Shown: piece after piece, positions 52,801-64,000 of the stretch | Layout of the letters: each line of letters begins with the position of its first letter | Numbering within the stretch: the stretch's first letter is position 1 | Assembly: GCA_032191485.1 (NCBI GenBank) | Contig: JAVDOI010000007.1 | Location: 11,221,180-11,285,179, forward strand | Direction: 5' to 3' | Source: Leptoclinus maculatus | Taxonomy: Eukaryota; Chordata; Actinopteri; Perciformes; Stichaeidae | Length of the DNA: 64,000 nt | The notes under the pieces: generated by a model | Database searches by the model: none | The model's input: the letters and a program-made list of their open reading frames with translations, nothing else | Told to the model about the DNA's origin: nothing | Position numbers and translations under genes: made by a program

Positions 52801-55800
52801 AGATTAGAGTCTCTACATATCACACTATATGATTTTATCTGCTGACAGTAAACACCAGCAGACAGGAATGGACTTTAAAATAAACTGTTTTCTGACAGAT
52901 ATCACTGCAGGAATTTTGAACGTTGCAGGAATAAACCTATTTTTTTTGGCAAAAACAAGAAACTCAGATGCATTCTTTGTCTTGTTTTTTTGTGTGAAAT
53001 AGTGAAGAATTATTTTGTTTTCATGAAACATTAAGTACGGTAACGTACTGTTAGAGGTGAGAAAAGTGACCCATAGGCTGTGGTATTACCTACTGCATCA
53101 GGAATGAGGAAGTTGTATCCCAGCAGAGTGTGGTGCAGCAGGGAGGGAATGATGCCCTTCAGGCCCATTGGGCTCCAGTCGGACTGCATGGGGGTCATCC
53201 TCACAAACAGAGGCTTGTGGTTCGACCTGAGACACAAACCGCACCACAATTATAAGACACAATTTAAAAAATTTATCTCTATGAACAGTGGCAGTTGATA
53301 TTAGGTAAAACAATAACCGTGGATGGAGCATACAAACAAGATGAAATGGTTGAGATCGTTACCGTGTCCCTGCTGTCACCATGGTGGAGTCTCCTATCCT
53401 TGTGGCCAGGTCGGCCAGCAGGCTGATGTACTTGTCTCCCCCGAGAGTCTGCGGCGGCCGCAGGACTTGCTCCTCAAACAGATTCCCTTCGCCCCCCTCC
53501 AGCATGACATACTCCATCCCCAAATGGGCCTGCAGGGCTCCCACCCTGTCCAGGAACCAGCTCACCGCTCCTGGGTTGGTGATGTTCAGCTTTACACAGA
53601 ACTTTCCTCGCCACTGACTCATCACCGGGATCTCAAGGACAGAAGTAGAGTCAGGATTAGGCCATGCTCACACTGCTCTGCTTTTTTATCAAACTGCAAC
53701 TAGTGAATGGAGACCGGCTGCAAGGCAGATGGAAAGTGTTTACTTTGGAAAAAACTTTTTTTTAAGTGTAGGGAAGTTACATTTTTTTAGAGGTGGAATA
53801 TGTTTTCTGTGAATGGACCGATCACAATGCAGAGGACGTGGACTTTACTGTGTTGGAAGGCAACTCTTTACCACAAGGATACCTCGGGTAAAAGTTAACA
53901 TGCAGAGGACTTTGCACACGGTTTAATTGAGCTCCACTCAGGTCTCACCAGCTGTCCCTGAGGGGCTGAGGGGAGACTGAGCCAGTGGGCCTCAGTGCCG
54001 TCCATGAGGGAGGTGTGGAACTGCGTGGTGTCCACGCCCAGGAAAGGGGACAGGGTGATGGAAATGTTGAGAAGCTTGACAAGTGGGAGGTCCCTGGTCA
54101 GTCTCTTGGACATCCCTCTTTTCCTGCTGTTGAGGTAGTCATGGTCCTGCAGAGAGACAGAGAGATACACTGTGATATCTGCATTAACAATCATGAAATG
54201 TCAAAACTTTGCATTAGTGAGGCAGCCGAATACCAGCATCACTTAAATGTAATTTTCTCAATAATTGCTTATGTTGCATCTAAATAATTATCATACAATA
54301 TGATGCACTAATGGAATAATTCATATGTTTATGAGCTGGAATGACAAATATCTTTATATTAAGAATGCTCGCTTCACATTTGACACATTGATCTCCCCAT
54401 GCGGACGCATTGCTTTGTACTATATGACCTCTGTCAGAACATTTTAACGTATATTTTAATCCTTTGGAATTAACATGGTCAAGTCAAACAGAGATGTCAG
54501 GTTACATAACTATGGAACAAAACCTTTTAAGAACACAAAGATTGACCCCAGGAGAATAACCGGCTGTGGGAAGAAAGGGTAGATTAGCACATTTTATGTA
54601 ACTTTTCTGTCTGATGTTTAATTTTTGTTCTGCTTCTTTCCTGAATTTGAATTTTACATAATTGTCAAACATAAAAATGAACACAAAGAAGACCAAAACA
54701 TAAGTTAGCATCTGGTCTTAAAACTGGGTTTGCGAAAAAAGCTGCATTATTTAGTGTCTGGGTAATAACTTTAGAAACATGGCAAACTTATTAATAACCC
54801 AAATTTTCCACCGCCTGCACTTCCAAACTAATATAATTAATGAACACTTGTAAAACTGGAGTGAAAGAGAAGCCTAGTTTCTTTTATTATTTCATTTTAC
54901 AGAGGATCATTGTTGCCGGTCACACTTCTGTAGAGCCTCAAACTTCACAGACAACTACAAGTTCCATAAGTTTCCATGCAGCACTGTTCATTTGGCTGAT
55001 TCTATATGACTTTTATGGGGGGGGGGGGGGAACTGGGTGACAACAAAACTGGCATAATATCTTTGATGTACCAGAAAACGTGAGATTGTGGGTGAGGAAA
55101 AATCTTGTTCAACAAATGACATCCATCAACGGACGTGTGTTATTCCTCCCATTTCCACCCCTTCTTTTTAATCCTTTCACACCTTCTGATCTGGTAATGG
55201 GAACGTATTGTAAGCATAATAAACTCAGTCTCTCTGATGGGCAGATTGTGTGAAAGTCCCCCACCTCCTCGCCTGTTGCTGCAGCATCAAGCCAGTGTCA
55301 GGATCACCTACTCAAGTTAGTCTTGGCTGACATCCCGTCTAATCTCAACACACCCAATTCTTTCCCATCCCTGCGGTTACCACACTCAGAGCAACCTGAG
55401 ATCAGTCGGGAGAGTCTCTGTTTGTCCTCTCTCTGCTATATGTTGTTTGTAATGGAATATCACCGGGTATTGACTTAGATCCACTTGACAGTGGTCCTGT
55501 TGGTCTTGTTTCCAGGCAGTTCCCGACAACTTTCAAGGACTTGGAGAACTGGATAAATGTGAACCAGTGATAAACACCACGTACAACTTTTTAACCAGAT
55601 ATGGACCAAATCATGAAGTTAAGAATCCCTGAAACATATTACGTGATACATCACATTTACATGGTTTAAGGCAATTCAAAAGCACCCTGCAGGTAGTGTG
55701 GTCTGCACTCAGGGAAACTCATTTTTGAACATGAAGGCATGAAGCCCTAAAAAAAAATCTTTTTTTCTACGTTATGACATGTGTGTGAAGCTGTCCTCCC

Positions 55801-57698
55801 TCATTCACTCCCTGCCTGTCTCCAGCGCTCTGGAGGCCCACGAAACCTCTTTCATCTCTACCCTTGACGAGTTTTGAGCGGCTGACCGATAAACCCTCAG
55901 CTGCCTCACTGCCTAGATAGTCGAGGAGGAGGATTACAGGAATCTACAGCCACACTGCGCAATAATCGGCTGAAGGAATGAATTGTGAATACTGTAATGA
56001 ATATTCCGGGGTAGACCAATACTAAGGGGGTTCCCAGGTTCCAACAGAAAGTTAAACATTGATAGCTTTGCAGACAGCTTCTCTTTAGGTACACGTATAC
56101 ATTTAAATGAGCAAAGCCATGGAAATACTTTTCTTCAAAACTATTTGGAAACTATTTGTTCTCAAATAGTGTAAAAGGCCCCTGAAATGATACATTCCTC
56201 TCGAAATTGTTGTATTTCTTGTTGAAACACTGTTAAAATTGGGCATAACTAACAGGACATCGCTTAGGGAGATACACAGTTCTTTTGATTTAATCAATGT
56301 GTGAACATTTCTTTCTTCCGATCTTTGCCTTTTAAAGATGCACCGTTTAATAGAAAGTAGAAGATGCGATGCTACATAGTCACAAGCTCTTTTTCATGTG
56401 CTAGGATGAACATTAAGCTTTGTGTTATTAGCTAAATGACTGCCATCTTCACTCGGCTCCCATTTAACGCAAAACTACGATTCTTTGGCTCTGCCTCTTT
56501 GAGGGTGAACCTTTTTTGAGCCTCCAGAGCAGGTCTGCCGTTGAAAGATTCCCCAGTCTGCTAAAGACTTTGAGGCTGGGGGTACAGAGACGGTACGGTG
56601 AGGCCCAGTGATGAGCTCGTACCATGTCAGAGAGGAGGGTGGTGGAATGTTCATTGAGGCTGATGACTCCCTCCCCTAGCTGGTGTCTCCTCAGACGATT
56701 AGAGAAGGTCCTCAGCTCCCTCTCCACCTTCGGCCCTGAATCCACGTTGGTGAGCAGCTTCCAGAACGGCAGCCTACAGCACACACAGAGGGATCATACA
56801 AAACCTGATCCTGGATGGATTATAGTTTATGAGTAACTAAAGCCCCAGTTCCACCGAAAGCCGGATATACTACGGATGTCCCCGGATCACCCCATATCAC
56901 CACGGATAAAAAGAGGTGAGATCCGCGGTGATCCGGGAAGGAAATCGTCCAGGATGAAAACACATTTGACATGTTTCCCGGTTCTACTACGGTTCTACTA
57001 CGGTTCCGCCACGGATCACCCCTGTTCAAGCCTGGTTTATCCCGGATTGCCACGTCAGGGTATAAATAGTTCTGATTTTCAGTTGGGGTGAATCGGGGTG
57101 TCAACTAGCTCCCGTTTCATCCCGGATTAACACGGTCCTACTACAGTTACGCTACGGTTCATCCCGGTCCTACTACGGTTCTTCCCGGATGCGCTACGAT
57201 CAACGCCGCCCCCCTCTCTATTCCCAGATGGCCACGGATCACCCCGGATGTTAGTTGTACGTCCGGCGAGCCGCTCGTCTTCCCGGATACGCCGCGGATG
57301 GCCACGGTTCACCACGGATGGCCACGGTTTTACTACGGTTCATCACGGACCCCCCCGGAACGTCCCGGACTGACTACGGTTTCACTACGGTTCCACTCCC
57401 GGATGACCCCAGATCAGATCCGGGGACATCCGTAGTATATCCGGTTTTCGGTGGAACCGGGGCTTAAATCTCAATCTAAACAGAACTAACCACAGCGCGT
57501 TCATGTTGGGCAGCTCCCTGCTGTGGTGGAAGAGTTGTTGCACTGCTTCCTGGTGAGCAGCTTTCACATTGTGGGCCACACACACAGTGTACTGCAGAGG
57601 GAGACGCTCCATACTGGGCAGCGACTGCAGGCAGAACTGCTGTCTGCTGTCCACCCCCAGCTGCAGGGGAATATCAGGAGACACAAACACGGCAACAC
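49823..57698 (-). CDS. MYORG-like glycoside hydrolase family 31 protein (5' part missing)
   Basis: Exons on the - strand in transcript order: 57698-57491, 56773-56623, 54146-53949, 53631-53363, 53226-53090, 52210-52089, 50268-50089, 49996-49823. Phases agree throughout; together about 478 residues ending at TGA 49825-49823. Similarity to myogenesis-regulating glycosidase (MYORG/KIAA1161) is clear at ELFIRWLEITAFLPVISFHT, GNPIYRPMWWLSPSDP, QFLIGDEVLVAPVVEKG and RDIYLPDGG, so the C-terminal half of the (beta/alpha)8 barrel and the following beta domain are present. MYORG proteins are single-pass membrane glycosidases of the ER/Golgi. At the place expected for the nucleophile Asp the protein reads VMLEGGE (Glu, codon 53499-53497), and the acid/base region reads VRMTPMQSDW without the expected Asp. 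It may be a pseudoenzyme. N-terminal exons (anchor, beta sandwich) were not recognised. The exact fish family member is not assigned. Confidence 0.85.
50269..52088 (-). other. Intron of the GH31 gene
   Basis: About 1.8 kb between exons 52210-52089 and 50268-50089. No extra exon, terminal repeat or long tandem repeat was seen; open frames here are short and unrecognised. Confidence 0.5.
52548..52755. mobile_element. Probable MITE-like repeat
   Basis: About 208 bp inside a GH31 intron. The left edge AAAGGTGTATCATATTTTCT and the inward-read right edge AAAGGTCACGTTATTCTAAT share a short inverted end. The interior (AATCAGAGAAGACTTGCC, then CTTAAAGAGCCTGCGCTAAA) resembles a repeat I recall from teleost genomes. 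Limits and family are uncertain. Confidence 0.45.
54147..56622 (-). other. Intron of the GH31 gene
   Basis: About 2.5 kb between exons 56773-56623 and 54146-53949. It contains a G homopolymer (55017-55030). No additional exon was recognised, and the flanking exons join in phase 0 without one. Confidence 0.45.
56841..57464. mobile_element. PIF/Harbinger-type non-autonomous transposon with internal motif array
   Basis: 624 bp bounded by 48-bp terminal inverted repeats with two mismatches (left edge AGCCCCAGTTCCACCGAAAG; right edge, read inward, AGCCCCGGTTCCACCGAAAA). Flanked by TAA at 56838-56840 and 57465-57467, a 3-bp TWA duplication typical of PIF/Harbinger elements. The interior has no transposase frame but carries about 27 copies of a CGG(A/T)(T/C) motif, often as TACTACGGTT, CACGGATC or CCCGGAT, roughly every 10-25 bases. 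It sits in the GH31 intron between exons 57698-57491 and 56773-56623. Confidence 0.85.
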
Positions 57699-60600
57699 CT
57701 GTGTGGTGGGAAGCAGACAGGAGAGGGCACAGGATGTTAGTTTGTCAGCATTTCATTAATTGTTGTCTCTGAGAATCAGATGATAAAATGTCTCACTTTA
57801 AACAGATATCAAGTGGCCCTTGATGTAAAGCTATCAAAAGCAATGTAAGCATGAGACGGTCCATTGCAGATTCCTCTTATATGACATAGTGCTTGAGTGA
57901 TACTGAGACCAGGGCGAGTGTGACGGATGGAGTATGGGGAGGTAGAGTGTCAGCTGATATTGCTCCACTCAGATGTGAGAAAAACACTCGCTAGAATGAG
58001 ATATAGCAGTATGCGGTTAGATGAGTTTACACCGGGACTGCTGGCAACTTTCAAGTAGGTAGGTTACACTGCACACCAACGAGAGATGGCTGGGATACAT
58101 ATCCAAAGTCACATTGAAGACAAATACTCTTTTTCCCTTCAGGGTTTTACTATGAAGCACATCTCTTATTCAACCTCAGTGTGGAAACTAGCATTTTCTC
58201 TCCTACTGTATGTATATTGTATATGCCGCCTTCCAGAGGCCGCGTGAAATGATAAGATTATGCGAAGCAGATAATTGTGTCTGCAGATGTAGCTGCCCTG
58301 CAAGGAATGCCCCGTCCCTCTCAGGTTACCCCCACCCCCTATCCTCACCACTTCTCACCCGTCGTGACTCCCACCTTCTCCCTCCCAGCTTTAACCACCT
58401 TCCTCTCCTCTCCGCTCGGCACCGCTCTGGTTCTGTCCCATCTCGGGTCAGCAGAACCCAGGCCAGTGCCTCCCGCCCAGACTCTGACCCCGGGTCTACC
58501 TCGCTCTGCACAATCTGCTCAACAATCAGCGCAAAGTAGCCACACTGGGATTTGGTAGCTGATAAATTAACAGATTAGTGTGCAAGACCTGTTTTCAAAG
58601 CAGGCAGGCAGTCTGAGAACCGGGCCTGAGAGCTTGGCTCACTTCAGCCACCCTCTCTAGTTTCAATGGGCTTACTGTTTTCCTGCAGGCAGGGGTACCA
58701 GGAGCAGGCAGCACACTCACGTACCGGTCCATAATCAGATTAATAGTTTCAGAGATCAGTATTAAAGTGCTGCAAAAAGCCTAGTGAAGAGCCTTCAACC
58801 ACAGGGTACTTATCACGTGTTTGCAACGGATAATGTCAAAGAGATACTGGTAACTCCTCAGCTGCCCCTCACAAGGTATTAGGTCACCTCCCAACTGCTT
58901 GTTATAGATTCATAATGGCAGATAAATGTAGATTTTTGCAGAAAACACAGTTATATATTCTAACCGCAGGGGATGAAACATTTTAATATAGCAAAGGTGC
59001 CGTGAAACTGTGCATGTCAATAATGTACTCATACAGTGGAGTAGAAAATGGGGCAGCGGTGAAAATGTTATAGCTTTATGGAAGGATGGAAGTGGAATGC
59101 AGGCAGTGGAAATAGAGGCGACCAGAGTACACCAGACACCGAGCAACCTCGTAGAATGATGTGCAGATACAGCAGGCTGCAAACAGTGTGTTTTACCAAA
59201 GTGCGCACAGGGTGGAAAGTGAAGTTTAAGTTTGCAAGCATGACTTCTTGAGTCATATTTAATTTGTATGGGAAATGACAATGCAGGGCCTCAAGGAAAT
59301 GGGACAATCTGGTCAAAGCAGCTGTACCTTTCATTCCATCTTTGACTAATCATGCAGAGTAGAATGGTAAATATACTAAATCCTGTCTCCTGTGTTTCTA
59401 CAGTTCTACTCAAAGCACTTTGCATGTCCCGGGATGCATTTTCAGTATGGAAGGAACTTCTGATCGAAAAGGAACTTCTAACCTCAAAGTTCAGCGCTCA
59501 GAATGACACGGACAAACATCTTTGACCGAACAGTATCTCCAGATGCATGTACCATACAGGAGCAGGAATCAATAAGTGTTATTTAAAGCAAGTGAAGCAG
59601 GTTTGAAGCCTTGAGTTACAGCCAAGGTGGGGTGCACAGGAGTTAAAGGGGAAGCGAGAGGAAGGACCCTATTTTTAGAACAAATCCTTAAACACTCCAA
59701 GCTTCCCCCGAAATATTTTCCACTAGCTCTGAAAAGCTAAATGATATGCCTGACCGACCGTATCCACTCACCTTCAAAGCAACAGATACGCCAAGGTAAA
59801 AATGAATGAAAGTTTACTGCGCACATTTGAATGATTTGACACACACATGCCTCAAATTTTTACAGCTGTTGAACGAACACACAAATCATGCAACCTTGGG
59901 TCGCCTCTTTACACACGTACGTGCATTCTCACACACACACGTCCTTTAATGGGAAACTGTAGACTTCCAAGAAAAAAACAGAGCAGGACTTATAGGACCA
60001 TAAAGGTTCGGCACTTCCTCTGGCTCAGCCTGAGCTGAACGTTTGGAGGTGGCAGCGGAGGTGACCCCATGCACCTTCTGATGGGTCAGGAAGGTTTTAA
60101 TGTGGCGTCTAAGCCCTCGGAGAGTGGCTGGTCCAGGTGGAAAACGCCGCCGCCTGACTCCCTGCTGCTGTTGTCCAGATGGGCTACACTCTTTTACCTG
60201 TCATATTTATACTGTTATTTATGACACTTGTGCACATTTACAGACCTGACTGGGGTTATAAAAGGTGCATTCAAATGCTAACTATGCGTGTGCGTGCAAG
60301 TCTGTGTGTGTGTGTGTGTTCAGGCATGCATTTCCTTAACAATGGAAACTTAGTTTCTGTGCCCAACCTCAAGAAATTGACGGCCACAAAACTGGGATCT
60401 TGCCATGGTAGAGACTTTCTCTGCTTCAATTCCTATCATCAATCAGTTTTATTGTTGCAAGTGTGAGACGCTGTGTTCTGCACAAATGTCCCAAGAAGAA
60501 ACATGAAAACAGATCTGACAAGAAGATCTCACATTTGAATACTTTGATGTAATATCAAAGTATTTATTTACCATTTACTTCAGTCTCAGCTGGTGAAGTA

Positions 60601-63556
60601 CGCATACTGCTAAAGCAATTCAGTTCTAGTGTTTTCAGACAACTTCATTGCTAGATTTTGTTTTATTTTAGATAATGAAATGCTCGCTCAAACAAGGATT
60701 TTTTTCAGAGCATTTATAAAAGATATTTAACAAAGGAAACAGAGCTGACCTGAGCAATCACAGAGTGATCACGTGTTGTGTTTATGTAGACGGTTGTGAA
60801 TGAGCCGATACATACTGTAATTACATCAGTGGACAGACGCTCAATTTAAAAGGGTCTCTCTCCGCTGTCTCTTGTTTGTTGTCCTTGATGGAAATGATTA
60901 GGTATAGGTGATTGATATATATATATGTATATGTATATGTGATAGGCCTCTCATACAGGAGATGACAGCTTGCTTTTAACAAAGCTTGAATTGGCTAAGT
61001 GAGTCATTGTTAAAGTGTTTCACCTCTTGCTCGTTCTGGAAGAGTCAAGGTTTCGGGGCAGCTGCCCAGAGACCTTCTGGTGACCGGTTGAGTAACAGAT
61101 GGGCAGCTTGTTTTCCTTCTACATGCAAGCTGGATTTTTTTCAGCATTTGTTTCTGTATACCTGTGACTCAGTGATCTTGGGTTGACATAAAGACAAAGA
61201 AAAGGCGAAGGAATTCTCAACCACGAGAAAAAAAACACTGTAGAAGAGAACAAGCCTTCACTTCACCTGTGTTTTCCGTTGTTATTTGGTACTAAACCTT
61301 GCTTAAGTAAGCCGCCTCAATTATATTTTAGGAGAAAGTGTTGGTATTTAGTCCACCAGGCCTCAGCTTTGTGCATTCAGCTAGAAGAGAAAATGCTGGG
61401 ACTTTTGAATCAAGGTCCACTTAACTTTCCACGAAAAACAATATAAATTAACGGCCAAAAGTATTGCTTTTTTAGAACGTTTTGTACTCAGATTTCTGTG
61501 TAACAGTCACATTTTTCTGTAGTTATCTTGCTTCACTATTGCTCACCAGTAGGCACCACAATGGAAATGCGTTTTCACTTATTGCTCTCATCCTTGTCGT
61601 TATAAGGTTCTGTTGCATCAAATAAAGCTGATTAAGTATCATTATCTGAAAGAAAAAAAATAAAACTACATGACGGTTACATAACTTTTATGCCTATCTG
61701 TGTGTTGTGGTTGGCCGGGCCCTTCTGAGAGAGACAGTACAACAAACGAGCAGGAGCAGTAAAGTATTGTTTCTTTGGATCCCGTACGGAAAGACTGAGT
61801 CAGAGATAGAAATAAAAGAAAAGGGGTGGGAGATGGTGAGTGGAAGGAGAAAGAAAAAAGATAAATGCTAAAATGATCGATGGAGAGACCAGAACCATGA
61901 AGGGAGAGAGAGAGAAAGAGGTAATGTGTATCCACATCCGCATATGGACTTGTGTATGTGCGTGCAGGAGCTGGTCTTAGATCTTTAGGAGATGCTGTCA
62001 AGTCTGGCAGAAATTGTATTTGATTCTAATCTCTGATGCTCAGATATGAAGAGACAGTAGATAAATTACTGTTATTGAATCCAGAGCTATGTAATGTTAA
62101 AGTTAGAGCTATATCACACTCTCATGTATTACAACAGCCGGCTGTGAAGACAAATAGTATCTCTCCAAGCCCTTATTTGTAATGATGAGTTGGGGAAAGT
62201 TTGATGAGAGCCAAGGTATTTGTCTGATGTAAACATACAGTATCTGTTTCTGCATGCGAATGAGGCCCTGTGATTATGAATAACGCTCAAAGGATTTTAA
62301 AAGGATTTTTTCACTCTTGTATTTTTTACCTTCAAATATAAAAATATATTTGAGGGTAAAAAAAGTAAAAAGATATTTACCAATATCCCAAATAGGATTA
62401 TACAATCGAATATTAGCATTGAAATTAAAACGATCATATCTGTGTGCGTGTGTGTGTGAGAGAGATACAATAGTAATAAAGTAGCCAGAACTAAAGCTCA
62501 ACTTGATACTGTAAATATTTATATTATATAGTACAATAATAAACAGCAAAAACTTCTCTTTTTATTTATTTATTTGGACTTAGTGAATTTAAATTGAAGG
62601 GTTTTAAATACACTAGCTGTGATTTAATAATAAATAAAATCTAAAATACATTATTGATGAAATGTTAATCCTTATGTAAATGTTAATATTTGTATATGTA
62701 AATTAAATTATTGAAATATATTTTTCAAATGCTGACCTGCAATGGACACTGTAATGAAGGCAACTACATTAATTAACAAAATAACTGTTGGTGTGTCTAC
62801 AGTTAGTTTCAGTTCTCATTTTAGGACATGGACACAGAGACAGAGGCCCTCACTGTAATAGTATTGTCCCTCCAGTATTGTATTAAGTCAACAGGCAGCA
62901 CCTGGTTACTGTCATGTGATTTGACCAAGTGCACTAATCATTTTCCAAAGTATAGCTACCTACTGTATATCTATACTATTTCTGCTTACATGTGCTCACT
63001 GAAACCTTGTGTACATTGGATCCTTAAAACTTCCAGTTGAGTAAATGTAGGCATAAGCACCCAAAGCTTTGGGACAACTTAGACCCCTCTTATATTTTTC
63101 ATGCAGGATGTAGTTTCAGTGATATCTAATCTGTTCTAAGTAGCCCAGTTGTTTTTGTATGGATAAAGACAGGTGGGGCTATGATAAGTTCCTCCAGTTG
63201 GCAACACTCTCAAATGTCACTCTACCGCACAGCTGCATATATCTTCTCCCCTTGACTCCCCACTTTACTTTTCTACCTCTTCTTGAACTTGCTACTTTTT
63301 GCTCTCTTTGCGTAGTTATGTCTAATCTCAACTATCACAGTACAGTATGCATTCATTCTGTTGCTCTGTGGCTCTATGTTTCACTCCGTTTGTCTTGCTC
63401 TTTAACCGTCCCCAGGAGTCCCCTCAGCTCAGTCAGTCGTCAGTCACAGCTCCATGTTGCCTACCACATTCACAATGTGCTCCTATACCTAACTAGAGTC
63501 AGTGGAGACAGGTCACATGCACGCACACACACACATGCACGCACACACACACACAT

Positions 63557-63622
<66 letters not shown>

Positions 63623-64000
63623 CAGTCAATGGGGTTACACAGCTGTTAATATTACACTAAAACTGCAGTTAAAAAAAAAAGCCGAAATGCAGATGTGTCA
63701 GTCCGTTGATTATACTGTATATAGATTTCGCCAAAATTATTAAGACATGTGGTGACTCTTTTACTTTTTTTTATTACCACTGGAGTGCTGCCTTTCATGA
63801 ATCTGTTTTGAGCAAAACAAACATGCCACATCCAACTGAAACTGAAGCAGCACACCTGCAACTAATTTAGAAATAGGGCGGAATTATCGTCATAAATGGA
63901 AATTGGTTTGGTTAGTATCAAACATGGTCAATCCAGCTTCTCTCTTTTGGTTAAAAGCAGCTGAGATATTATTGACTGAGAAGTGCAAAGTCTCACATAC
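57699..64000. other. Region upstream of the recognised GH31 exons
   Basis: 6.3 kb in which the missing 5' exons of the GH31 gene would be expected, but none could be identified by similarity. It contains a pyrimidine-rich segment with overlapping open frames (58277-58558), an AT-rich hairpin (62322-62363), short GT/TA repeats (about 60303-60320 and 60917-60940) and a CA-rich block (63523-63622). The gene's start may lie beyond the window. Confidence 0.4.
63523..63622. repeat. CA / GCAC microsatellite
   Basis: A compound tract: ACACGCACACAC and ATGCACGC units, a short GCAC tetranucleotide run, then (CA)n to 63620. Peptides rich in His-Thr across it are artefacts. Confidence 0.92.

Noticed and set aside
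56820..57467. Open frames inside the Harbinger-like element
   Set aside because: They fall in the motif array, carry no transposase signature and differ between strands.
59930..60180. Open - strand stretch with exon-like composition, considered as a missing GH31 upstream exon
   Set aside because: Open in two frames without a matching splice phase to 57698, and no similarity to the MYORG N-terminal domain was seen.
63159..63743. 194-codon + strand frame
   Set aside because: Its second half is the CA/GCAC microsatellite and its first half has no recognisable domain.

Overview
The window looks like nuclear DNA of a ray-finned fish, probably a percomorph teleost. The genes are spliced with GT-AG introns, many only about 100 bases long. 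The four recognisable proteins are animal proteins, and the spacers hold long CA/GT microsatellites and small inverted-repeat DNA transposons of the kind common in teleosts. No bacterial, organellar, CRISPR or tRNA features were seen.

Layout: (1) 315-4093, + strand: complete uevld (UEV plus lactate/malate dehydrogenase-like domains), 12 coding exons, about 470 aa, with a polyadenylation signal near 4765. (2) 6478-13760, - strand: complete coding part of usp6nl (RN-tre, a TBC-domain Rab GTPase-activating protein), 13 coding exons, about 816 aa, convergent with uevld. A probable untranslated first exon lies in a CpG-rich segment at 24401-24770, across a 10.6 kb first intron that holds a pure (CA)135 tract. 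(3) 30725-42522, + strand: complete cpt1a (liver-type carnitine palmitoyltransferase 1), 18 coding exons used per transcript, about 772 aa, with a likely untranslated exon ending at 27464. It is divergent from usp6nl, and the two 5' ends are about 2.6 kb apart. (4) 49823-57698, - strand: the C-terminal about 478 residues of a MYORG-like glycoside hydrolase family 31 protein, convergent with cpt1a. Its 5' exons were not found in the remaining 6.3 kb.

The most interesting observation is in cpt1a. The exon for about residues 295-323 is present twice in tandem (35495-35582 and 36062-36146). Both copies encode homologous but diverged peptides and have the same splice phases. Using both or neither would shift the frame, so they look like mutually exclusive exons giving two CPT1A enzymes. 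Next are the MYORG-like protein, in which both expected catalytic aspartates appear to be replaced, and a 624-bp PIF/Harbinger-type element (48-bp terminal inverted repeats, TAA duplications) whose interior is a degenerate array of about two dozen CGG(A/T)(T/C) motifs, inserted 23 bp from a splice donor of that gene.

The genes do not form an operon or pathway. CPT1A controls fatty-acid entry into mitochondria, USP6NL acts in Rab5/Rab43 endosome-Golgi traffic, UEVLD is a poorly characterised ubiquitin-variant protein, and the GH31 protein is probably a membrane-anchored ER/Golgi glycosidase-like protein.
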